8,925 nucleotides of DNA from Candidatus Roizmanbacteria bacterium CG_4_10_14_0_8_um_filter_33_9 (GTDB lineage: Bacteria; Patescibacteriota; Microgenomatia; UBA1406; GWC2-37-13): positions 1-8,925 of the forward strand of contig PFLI01000049.1 in assembly GCA_002785065.1 (NCBI GenBank), written 5' to 3'. Made by a program: the position numbers and the translations under genes. Of this stretch, positions 1-6,146 are shown piece after piece. Positions within the stretch are counted from its first letter, which is position 1, and every line of letters starts with the position of its first letter. The notes under the pieces are model-generated. The model ran no database searches, was not told the DNA's origin, and was given only the letters and a program-made list of their open reading frames with translations.

Positions 1-173
1 ATGTTCCCTTGTTAAAGATCTCCTTCCGGTACTTTAATACCAATACGATGTGGTAATTACAGTGAAATGCACAATGGCTAAGCTTTCTTACTTGTACAGG
101 TGGCATCCTTTTATCTTACCACGATACTGGAACTTGTTCCTGCCCTCGCCCTTACGGACGGCGAAAGGCTAAT
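1..173 (-). ncRNA. Unidentified structured RNA or structured 5' leader (partial, runs off the left edge)
   Basis: This stretch has stops in all six frames and about 42% GC, against roughly 30% in the coding DNA beside it. A minus-strand promoter at 179-208 predicts a transcript starting near 172-173. Complementary segments seen on the minus strand are TCGCC/GGCGA close to the 5' end, GGAA-CAAG-TTCC at about 131-142, and GGTA-TTAAAG-TACC at about 28-41, extendable by two G-U pairs. A perfect 7-bp long-range pair joins 116-122 to 50-56 (GTGGTAA with TTACCAC) and closes a branched domain. Near the left edge GGAAGGAG (21-28) could be a Shine-Dalgarno sequence, so this may be a riboswitch-like leader of a gene outside the window, or a free RNA longer than 170 nt. 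I compared it from memory with RNase P RNA, tmRNA, SRP RNA, 6S, 5S, 16S and 23S rRNA, group I intron cores and common riboswitches, and found no convincing match. That it is structured and noncoding is fairly well supported; its identity is not. Confidence 0.45.
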
Positions 174-178
174 GTTTT

Positions 179-208
179 ATTATAATTATAATGTAAATTC
201 TTTTTCAA
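179..208 (-). promoter_or_regulatory. Sigma-70-type promoter for the structured RNA
   Basis: On the minus strand a TTGAAA -35 box (208-203) is followed after 18 bp by a perfect TATAAT -10 box (184-179). A second TATAAT directly precedes it (190-185) but would leave only a 12-bp spacer. The predicted start is near 172-173, where GC content rises sharply. The -35 box lies inside the last codons of the small membrane protein gene and the -10 region overlaps its stop codon, so the RNA can be transcribed independently of the upstream operon. TATAAT-like words are common in AT-rich DNA; the -35 match, the spacing and the fit to the GC boundary raise confidence. Confidence 0.55.
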
Positions 209-650
209 GAATCTTCACTCCATAATCACCGCTAAATTTGAGAGTGGTTTTTATGACGCCGACAACTTCATGATATACACATTTTCCTGAAGAACAAGTA
301 CCAAGAGTAATTTTTTTTTCAAACACTTTTTCTGTATTATCAGGAGATATTGTTCCTATAACTCCTTGAAATCCTTGTTGCTTTGTGCTATATGATAATT
401 CATAGTCAACTGAAACTGTGTTGTTCGGAATACCTTCAATTTTAAGTATAACTTCTTTTCCACCATTTGAACTATTTAATGTCGCAACTGTAGATGCATC
501 TGTTGTTGGAACAACCGACTCTGTCTCCACTTGATTATTAACTGGTTTTTTTTCAGTTTTTTTGTTACTAATATTTACTAATATAAATCCTATCACCAGA
601 ATTATAACTAGTAGCAATATAATAACAATCTTTTTTTGAGAATTTTTCAT
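186..650 (-). CDS. Small membrane-anchored extracytoplasmic protein of unknown function
   Basis: The product has 154 residues. A lysine-containing N-terminus is followed by one hydrophobic segment at about 8-26, then a polar Thr/Ser/Val-rich linker (about 30-64), then a compact domain (about 66-154) of alternating hydrophobic residues typical of a beta-sandwich. There is no lipobox cysteine, so the first segment is probably an uncleaved signal anchor with the domain outside the cell. Two cysteines, C119 and C124, sit in a GTCSSGKC motif and could form a disulfide. I do not recognise a named family; from memory similar GTCSS-x-xC domains recur in Patescibacteria hypothetical proteins, which is only a recollection. 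The gene lies 22 nt after glycyl-tRNA synthetase. The ATG at 650 is the natural start because the hydrophobic anchor follows it, but no Shine-Dalgarno sequence precedes it. An A9 run (minus strand, over codons 111-114) is a possible slippage or sequencing-error site, although the frame is intact. Confidence 0.8.
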   Translation of the reverse strand: MKNSQKKIVIILLLVIILVIGFILVNISNKKTEKKPVNNQVETESVVPTTDASTVATLNSSNGGKEVILKIEGIPNNTVSVDYELSYSTKQQGFQGVIGTISPDNTEKVFEKKITLGTCSSGKCVYHEVVGVIKTTLKFSGDYGVKILEKEFTL

Positions 651-655
651 AAAAA

Positions 656-684
656 ATTATATAATTTGTAAACTATATTCTATC
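656..684 (-). promoter_or_regulatory. Possible promoter giving a leaderless mRNA for the small membrane protein
   Basis: A perfect TATAAT lies at 661-656 on the minus strand. Its expected transcription start falls at about 649-650, the A of the ATG of the downstream gene. The hexamer 17 bp upstream (684-679, GATAGA) matches the -35 consensus poorly and there is no TGn extension. In DNA this AT-rich the -10 match could be chance, so this is weakly supported. Confidence 0.2.
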
Positions 685-2031
685 GTCTAAAAAAGTAACT
701 ACATTGCTCATCGGTATTCGTTTTTGACTCATAGTATCTCTTTCTCGAATAGTTACCGTGTTATCTTCAACTGATTGATAATCAACCGTTATACAAAAAG
801 GGGTTCCTATTTCATCTTGTCTTCTATACATTTTCCCAATATTTCCCGTATTGTCATACTCTGCAACAAACTTTTTTTTAATATTTTCGTAAAGATGCCC
901 TGATATTTTTCTTAGTTTCTCATCTTTTTGAAGAGGAAAAACAGCAACTTTAACTGGAGCTATGGAAGGATCCAGCTTAAGATATACTCGTTGCGTTTCT
1001 TTTACGTTTTCTACTGTAAACGCATCCTCAAGCACAATACCAACCAAACGTGATAGTCCAAATGTGGGTTCAATTACATGAGGTATATATTTATTATTTG
1101 TTTTTTGATCATGATATCGAAGGTCCTTTCCTGACTTTTCCATATGATTTTTTAGATCAAAATCTGTGCGATAAGCTAAACCAAACATTTCTTTCCAACC
1201 AAAAGAAAAATTATATTCAATATCCATTGTTTTTTGAGAATAAAACGATCTTTCAAAAATTTCATGCTCTCTCCAACGAAGCTTCGACGGTGTTATTCCC
1301 AATGATAAAGCCCAATTCCACATTTCCGTTTGCCAATACCGATACACATTTTCCCATCCATCTTTTGGGTTAATAAAATATTCGAATTCCATAAGATCAA
1401 ACTCCATCGTTCGAAATACTGATCTTCCGAGAGTTATTTCGTTTCTAAATGCTTTTCCTTGTTGAGCTATTCCAAACGGTATCTTTACCCTAAGTGAATT
1501 TAATACATTCTTAAAATTGAGAAATATTCCCTGAGCAATTTCTCCTCGCAAATATAAGGTTGCTTTCGTATCTTCTACAATGCCCATTTTTGTTTCAAAA
1601 AGGAGGTTAAAACATCGAACGTCTGTGAGATCATCTTTCCCACATTTTGGACATTTTAGCTTATGTTCTTTGATTATTTTTGTCAACCTTTCAACTGAAA
1701 ATCCTTCAACTTTAATATCTTTAACTTTTTCTTCGATTAGATGATCGGCTCGAGTTCTAAATTTACAGTTTCGACAATCAACAAGCGAGTCGGTAAAACC
1801 TGAAACATGACCAGATGCTTGCCAAGCCTTAGGGCTCAAAAAAATACTTGCATCAAGACCGGTCATGTCATCTCTGTTTAATACAAATGTTTGCCACCAA
1901 CTATCACGGATATTGTTTTTTAAAAGAGTGCCATAATGACCAAAGTCCCATGAGTTTGCCAAACCACCATAAATCTCCGACGAAGGAAATATAAAACCTC
2001 GTCTTTTACATAGTGCAATAATTTCATCCAT
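673..2031 (-). CDS. glyQS: Glycyl-tRNA synthetase, class II homodimer type
   Basis: This enzyme charges tRNA-Gly with glycine in the cytoplasm. The 452-residue length and motifs fit the eukaryote/archaeon/Thermus-like alpha2 enzyme, not the bacterial alpha2-beta2 form. The N-terminus reads CKRRGFIFPSSEIYGG, typical of the family. Two CxxC pairs (C86/C89, C127/C130) form the zinc-binding insertion. Class II motif 2 is near 187-199 (FRNE, R196) and motif 3 near 320-328 (EPTFGLSR, R328). The anticodon-binding domain spans about 357-450, with RRQDEIGTPFC (403-413) and an RERDTM stretch (429-434). Several usually conserved positions differ: RPETAQ is RGEIAQ (162-167), EPS is EPT (321-323), GxDR is GLSR (325-328), and FRTREFEQ is FRTMEFDL (206-213). 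The reading frame is intact, so the enzyme is probably active but divergent. The gene starts 9 nt after the recO stop without a Shine-Dalgarno sequence, and the start matches the family's usual N-terminus. Confidence 0.96.
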   Translation of the reverse strand: MDEIIALCKRRGFIFPSSEIYGGLANSWDFGHYGTLLKNNIRDSWWQTFVLNRDDMTGLDASIFLSPKAWQASGHVSGFTDSLVDCRNCKFRTRADHLIEEKVKDIKVEGFSVERLTKIIKEHKLKCPKCGKDDLTDVRCFNLLFETKMGIVEDTKATLYLRGEIAQGIFLNFKNVLNSLRVKIPFGIAQQGKAFRNEITLGRSVFRTMEFDLMEFEYFINPKDGWENVYRYWQTEMWNWALSLGITPSKLRWREHEIFERSFYSQKTMDIEYNFSFGWKEMFGLAYRTDFDLKNHMEKSGKDLRYHDQKTNNKYIPHVIEPTFGLSRLVGIVLEDAFTVENVKETQRVYLKLDPSIAPVKVAVFPLQKDEKLRKISGHLYENIKKKFVAEYDNTGNIGKMYRRQDEIGTPFCITVDYQSVEDNTVTIRERDTMSQKRIPMSNVVTFLDDRI

Positions 2032-2040
2032 ATTAATTTA

Positions 2041-2565
2041 TTATATAATAAAGTAAGGAATTTTCTTATTGATAATACCTTCAATATAATCAATAGTATT
2101 AGACATTGTATATAAGGTAGAATCATATCCCAGTATCTCTAATAAATGGCTACAGAATTGAATAAGTTGACCTTCATTAAATGATTGTTTTGATAATTTG
2201 ATAAGTAAGGAAATTGTAAAATCGTATATCTGTTTTTCTCTTTGATTCTCAGGCAAAATCCATTCTAAAATAAACAAAAAAAAATACATTTGCTTAAGTT
2301 TCTTTTCTGATTTTTTTATTCCTGAAAAGTAAGAATGTAATTGAACTTCCTGAATATAATATAAATCATTTTTACTCTTCATTACAGCAGTGATATAGTT
2401 CCCTGTCTGCATATTTGGCAAACGGCGGCTAGTAATATTCTTTACGCCTTTACCAAACACATACAATTTTCCATTGCTTTCGGTTAAAAGAGTAACAACA
2501 AGGGAATCTCCTACAAGATCCTTTTTCTTGAGGACTATTGCATTTGATTTAACAATCCCCCTCAT
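2041..2565 (-). CDS. recO: DNA repair protein RecO (short form)
   Basis: RecO helps load RecA onto SSB-coated single-stranded DNA in recombinational repair, usually with RecR. The 174-residue product begins with the typical OB-fold region (about 1-75): KSNAIVLKKKDLVGDS, then a strand pattern ending in GKGVKNITSRR. A helical region follows (about 85-150), with the EGQLIQFCSHLLEILGY segment common in RecO. It is shorter than the usual 230-250 residues: the C-terminal part, including the four-cysteine zinc site of many Gram-positive and Deinococcus RecO proteins, is missing. Short RecO forms are what I would expect in reduced genomes, so this need not be a broken gene; the stop lies 9 nt before the next gene and the spacing looks natural. 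It starts 5 nt after the DUF4012 stop and precedes a glycyl-tRNA synthetase gene, echoing the recO-glyQ-glyS order of Firmicutes. No Shine-Dalgarno sequence is visible. Confidence 0.88.
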   Translation of the reverse strand: MRGIVKSNAIVLKKKDLVGDSLVVTLLTESNGKLYVFGKGVKNITSRRLPNMQTGNYITAVMKSKNDLYYIQEVQLHSYFSGIKKSEKKLKQMYFFLFILEWILPENQREKQIYDFTISLLIKLSKQSFNEGQLIQFCSHLLEILGYDSTLYTMSNTIDYIEGIINKKIPYFII

Positions 2566-2570
2566 ATATG

Positions 2571-4403
2571 TCAGTTTTTTACTTCAATGTCTTTTACAAG
2601 AAAACCATCGAGAAGTTTTTTCCCATTTAAAATAACCTTCAACTGTTGGCTTATTACACCGGGTTGTTTCTGGATGTATATCTTATAGTTACTCGATTTT
2701 ATTGTATCGGGTAATGTATAACTTACTACGATCTTTGCGATGCCTTCTGTCGGTACTTCAAGATAACCCTCAAATACCGTTTTTCCAAATTCGTCATATG
2801 TCCTAACGTCTTTTGTAGATCCTTTGAATTCAATCAGTTTTGAACCCAATGGAACATATACACGTACCCAATTTCTCAATATTGCGTTTAAGCAGAGAAT
2901 CCGCTCTTGGTTTCGATTACAATTCGAGGCTGGTTCTGTATTTTTGTATTCCACGGTCACTTCTTTTGTGAGTTTACCATTTTTATCAATAGCCTGAGAA
3001 GTAATTGACTCTGTTACAAATAAATTAGATTTAGCTCCAGCAAAGTTTACATTATTAATATGAAGATAATCACCATTATATTCTCTTATCCGTCCTCCGA
3101 AATTCAATTTTTCAATTGATTGTTGTATGGTCGGGTCGGTAAAATAAAGCAAAATGTGTTTTTCTTCAAGATTTTTGAACATCATCTGAACTAATGTCCC
3201 CCAATATTTTGACGGAGAAAAACCGATAGCTTTATAAAACAATTCATACATTAAACTTCCGAGAATGCCTTTTCTGTTTTCTTTTTGATATCCAACTTCC
3301 TCTCCAACAATATTAAATAGTTTCCACAAAACCTGAGGACAATTACAATTTTTATCGATTGTTGCTGAAAAGTTGATTCCATCTGCCTGAGTATCTCCAA
3401 ATATTGTCAGCATATCAACCAAGATCTTTGAGTCAAGAAAAATAATCCCGTCATAATTTACTTTAGCTCCGCTTTTCTTGTACAAACTATTAAATATTTC
3501 GACCGATTTAACAAGATCAGAAGATAAGTTGCTGTCTCTTATCCAAAAAGTAGATACCCCTTTATGATACATCAATATCTCTTTAGGTATGGGAGGACGA
3601 TCGTTAATTGTTGCATCTAAGGCATAAATGTCATCAGATCTTTCTATTGAAATCTTTCCATCTTTAATCTTAAAAACTGCATAGGCGGTTAAAAAGCCAC
3701 CGGTTGCTCTTCGCTCCTTATCATTTTGAAATAATAATAAATATGTTTTTTCTTTTTTTGAACCAAAAATATTGGGGATATTTTTTAGTAAGGGTTTTGC
3801 ATCAACAAATAACGATGAGTATCCAACAAATTGCTCTTTCATTTGTTCTATTGTTGAACGTACCATTACATTCCCAAGTTTTTCAGGGTATCGTTTCGCA
3901 TCAATCGTACTTATTAATTTTCCAGCTTGATTAATTTCGTCAGAAATAGTATCAATTTTAACTAATACTTTATCTAAAGTTAGAATTGCTGTTTGAAGCC
4001 TTCCTTCAGTTGATTTTTCAACAAAAGAAGTTTCTCCTTTTTTAAATCCGATAAGATCAGCATACGGAGTAATGGCTTGAATTGACTGTCTTCCAGCGGA
4101 AATAACATGTGACCCTGCTTCAACGCCATTTTTATAATCACGAATATACGGAATAAAACTTGCCCAATATATTGATGAGGACTCTTTTTGAAAATCAGCG
4201 TACTTTTTAGAAAAATCATCCATTTTTTGATTTAAGAGATCAATATTATTTTTACTAAATACCGACTTCATTTCTTTTGCTGAAGCAATTACAATTTGTG
4301 CTTTTGACTTAATTTTTAAATAAGGTACATACCCGATAAAATAACCTATCACTATAAATGCGATTAACAGAAATAAAAAAAACCTTCCAATTACTTTTTT
4401 CAT
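2571..4403 (-). CDS. DUF4012 domain membrane-anchored protein, likely in surface glycan assembly
   Basis: The product has 610 residues. A basic start (MKK) and a hydrophobic segment at about 6-27 form a signal anchor with the rest outside. Residues 30-205 are mostly helical and charged, resembling a stalk. The DUF4012 core begins near 219 with the family signature YLLLFQND-x3-RATGGF (221-237) and continues through a conserved acidic stretch (D257, D258, D263), WIRDSNLSSD (287-296) and a YDGIIFLDS segment (317-325) followed by a hydrophobic helix. Residues 455-610 are rich in beta-strand patterns. Cysteines 353/355 and 495/504 could form disulfides. The biochemical role of DUF4012 is not established to my knowledge; the family is frequent in Patescibacteria and Actinobacteria. 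Its place 10 nt after the phosphoglycosyl transferase gene argues for a role in handling lipid-linked glycan. The order of core segments is reminiscent of LytR-CpsA-Psr glycan ligases, which is my inference. The ATG at 4403 directly precedes the anchor; no near Shine-Dalgarno sequence is seen. Confidence 0.85.
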   Translation of the reverse strand: MKKVIGRFFLFLLIAFIVIGYFIGYVPYLKIKSKAQIVIASAKEMKSVFSKNNIDLLNQKMDDFSKKYADFQKESSSIYWASFIPYIRDYKNGVEAGSHVISAGRQSIQAITPYADLIGFKKGETSFVEKSTEGRLQTAILTLDKVLVKIDTISDEINQAGKLISTIDAKRYPEKLGNVMVRSTIEQMKEQFVGYSSLFVDAKPLLKNIPNIFGSKKEKTYLLLFQNDKERRATGGFLTAYAVFKIKDGKISIERSDDIYALDATINDRPPIPKEILMYHKGVSTFWIRDSNLSSDLVKSVEIFNSLYKKSGAKVNYDGIIFLDSKILVDMLTIFGDTQADGINFSATIDKNCNCPQVLWKLFNIVGEEVGYQKENRKGILGSLMYELFYKAIGFSPSKYWGTLVQMMFKNLEEKHILLYFTDPTIQQSIEKLNFGGRIREYNGDYLHINNVNFAGAKSNLFVTESITSQAIDKNGKLTKEVTVEYKNTEPASNCNRNQERILCLNAILRNWVRVYVPLGSKLIEFKGSTKDVRTYDEFGKTVFEGYLEVPTEGIAKIVVSYTLPDTIKSSNYKIYIQKQPGVISQQLKVILNGKKLLDGFLVKDIEVKN

Positions 4404-4413
4404 AAAGTATTAG

Positions 4414-5055
4414 TTAAATTGCTCCCTTACCCGTTATCATGATAAGAGGAGTCTTTAATATTATTAACATATCTTTCCCTAATGATACATTATGCACATA
4501 ATCCGCATCTATTGCAATACGTTTATCAAAATGAATTTCAGATCGTCCTGTAACTTGCCACAATCCAGTAATACCAGGTTTTACTACAAGCACTTCCTTC
4601 ACAAAAATACGCGTATGTGGATGATTTTTTTGTTGATTTTCTAGCTCATCAGGATAATATGCCCTTGGACCGACTAAACTCATTTCACCCAGTAAAACAT
4701 TTAGCAACTGTGGAATCTCATCTAAAGAGTGCTTTCTAATAAATTTCCCAACTCTTGTTACCCGAGGATCGTTTTTTAATTTGTAACTTTCTTTCTTATA
4801 CCTTTGATAAAGTGATTTGAATCTCCTATCTGTTCGTAATAATACATGAGCATTTTCAATCATTGATCTAAACTTAAACATTTTAAATTTTTTTCCAAAT
4901 TGACCAATCCGTTCAGGAACATCTGCAAAAATGGGACCCCTTGAATCAATTTTTATCGCAATTGCAATAAAAAAACACGGAACTGCAAAAAAAAGTAATA
5001 GTAATGAGGAACTGACAATATCAATAATTCTTTTAATTACTTTATTATATATCAT
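4414..5055 (-). CDS. Undecaprenyl-phosphate sugar-1-phosphate transferase (monotopic phosphoglycosyl transferase)
   Basis: This enzyme moves a sugar-1-phosphate from a nucleotide sugar to undecaprenyl phosphate on the cytoplasmic face, the first membrane step of glycan building. The 213-residue length is that of the minimal PglC/WcaJ catalytic domain, without the extra transmembrane domain of long WcaJ/WbaP forms. The N-terminal KRIIDI is followed by a hydrophobic re-entrant helix (about 13-34) broken at P26. Further motifs are KMFKFRSM (58-65), the catalytic Asp-Glu pair D112-E113 in [21 protein letters not shown] (123-131) and [12 protein letters not shown] (160-171), all family hallmarks. 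The sugar cannot be read from the sequence. The gene starts 5 nt after the manC stop and is followed after 10 nt by the DUF4012 gene, so initiation, sugar activation and a putative outer-face protein are coexpressed. The ATG at 5055 gives the expected short basic N-terminus. Confidence 0.93.
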   Translation of the reverse strand: MIYNKVIKRIIDIVSSSLLLLFFAVPCFFIAIAIKIDSRGPIFADVPERIGQFGKKFKMFKFRSMIENAHVLLRTDRRFKSLYQRYKKESYKLKNDPRVTRVGKFIRKHSLDEIPQLLNVLLGEMSLVGPRAYYPDELENQQKNHPHTRIFVKEVLVVKPGITGLWQVTGRSEIHFDKRIAIDADYVHNVSLGKDMLIILKTPLIMITGKGAI

Positions 5056-5060
5056 GTACT

Positions 5061-6146
5061 TTATGTTAACTTTTCATGTTCGGTACCTTCGAACTGTTCT
5101 ACTAAATTTTTTATTTTTCCGACCGATGACTTTTTTGCAATTAGTATAACGTCTGAGGTATTAACAATAATATGTTCATCAAGATCTATCCCAACAATTA
5201 ATTTTTTATCTTCATAATTGTAGATTAAAGAGTCGCGAACATGCTCAAGATATGTTTTACCTCGCGTAATATTCTCATAGGGATATTGTTCTAAAGCCTC
5301 TTTTAAAGCTTCCCATGCTCCTACATCACTCCAACCAATATCTTCAACTATAACAACTCCGTCTTTCTTATCCAGGTTCTCTAAAATCGCATTATCGAAA
5401 TTAATACTTTCTACTTTACCGTATTGTCTTTTTAAAACTGAAATATAGGTTTTTTTACCATATGAAGATAAGATTTTTTCTGTATTTTTATATACATTAG
5501 GAGCAAATCTTTTGAAAGAGTCATGAATAAAACGCGGTGTTGTAACAAAATATCCCAGATTCCACGCATAATTTCCTGACTTAAAAAAAGCTTGAGCAGT
5601 CTTTTCATTGGGCCTATATTTTATCCCTTCAAAAGAATAAAGCGATAATTGACTTAATTTCGTCATTTCTTTTCCAATATGGATATATCCTAAATTTGAA
5701 CTAGCATACCGAGGCTTATGAGCAATAAATACAACTTTTTTATTATGTCTCTTGATATATTCTCCGGATACCTTCAATATCTTTTTAAATAATGCTATTT
5801 GTTTTACCAAATGATCGCTCCATAAAATGGCAACAGGTTCATTTGGAAATTGTTGATTGAGAATTCCCATGATAAGTGAAATTGCGGGACCAACGTCTTT
5901 TTTTTCAGGTTCAAAAAAATAATTAGATTTAGGAATTTTTGGAAGTTGGCTCTGTATCATTTCACAATATTGAAAGTTTGTAGATATGTATATATCCTCA
6001 AAGGAAAAATCAGGGATAAGTCGTTCTACAGCTAACTGTAAAGTAGACTTATCACCAACAATTTTTTCAAATTGTTTTGGTGATTTCTTACGAGATAATG
6101 GCCATAAACGAGTGCCTGTCCCTCCAGCAAAAATAACTGCTTTCAT
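5061..6146 (-). CDS. manC: Mannose-1-phosphate guanylyltransferase (GDP-mannose synthesis)
   Basis: The enzyme makes GDP-mannose from mannose-1-phosphate and GTP in the cytoplasm. The 361-residue protein opens with the nucleotide-binding signature AGGTGTRLWPLSRKKSPKQF (7-26). It also shows an FEP segment near 78-80, WSDH with the metal/phosphate-site D111 (109-112), GNYAWNLGYF (191-200, corresponding to the usual W-N-S-G region), FDNAILE (250-256) and GWSDVGAWEAL (271-281), which is diagnostic of mannose-1-phosphate guanylyltransferases. The C-terminal part (about 300-350) resembles the left-handed beta-helix start. The phosphomannose isomerase domain of long bifunctional ManC/AlgA proteins is absent, so mannose-6-phosphate supply and phosphomannomutase must be encoded elsewhere. 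The start codon overlaps the stop of the preceding glycosyltransferase as ATGA (6146-6143), indicating translational coupling. Its position suggests that one or both neighbouring family 4 transferases use GDP-mannose. Activity on another sugar phosphate cannot be excluded. Confidence 0.92.
   Translation of the reverse strand: MKAVIFAGGTGTRLWPLSRKKSPKQFEKIVGDKSTLQLAVERLIPDFSFEDIYISTNFQYCEMIQSQLPKIPKSNYFFEPEKKDVGPAISLIMGILNQQFPNEPVAILWSDHLVKQIALFKKILKVSGEYIKRHNKKVVFIAHKPRYASSNLGYIHIGKEMTKLSQLSLYSFEGIKYRPNEKTAQAFFKSGNYAWNLGYFVTTPRFIHDSFKRFAPNVYKNTEKILSSYGKKTYISVLKRQYGKVESINFDNAILENLDKKDGVVIVEDIGWSDVGAWEALKEALEQYPYENITRGKTYLEHVRDSLIYNYEDKKLIVGIDLDEHIIVNTSDVILIAKKSSVGKIKNLVEQFEGTEHEKLT

Noticed and set aside
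1..36. Signal recognition particle RNA, suggested by CCGGAAGG
   Set aside because: The GGAA tetraloop context matches, but the flanking GUCAGG/AGCAG symmetric loop typical of SRP RNA is missing.
57..100. RNase P RNA 3' region, suggested by a GCTTA followed by TTTCAC
   Set aside because: The universal GAGGAAAGTCC and ACAGAA elements are not present in the visible part; similarity to the E. coli RNA end is loose.
150..180. Plus-strand intrinsic terminator (TCGCC hairpin then T-rich tail)
   Set aside because: The T-run does not follow the stem directly, and the promoter evidence favours minus-strand transcription through this hairpin.
1050..1373. Plus-strand open frame of 107 codons
   Set aside because: It lies wholly inside the confidently identified glycyl-tRNA synthetase gene on the other strand and shows no family motifs.
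2040..2068. Promoter in the recO end driving the GlyRS gene (TATAAT at 2045-2040)
   Set aside because: The -35 region at normal spacing is TAAGAA, a poor match, and TATAAT words are frequent in this AT-rich sequence.
1920..2126. Minus-strand open frame of 68 codons spanning the recO-GlyRS junction
   Set aside because: It overlaps the recO end and the GlyRS start in another frame, and its peptide is an AT-rich hydrophobic string without motifs.
3704..3934. Plus-strand frame, and the minus-strand frame at 3980-4219, within the DUF4012 gene
   Set aside because: Both are off-frame or antisense shadows of the DUF4012 coding sequence.
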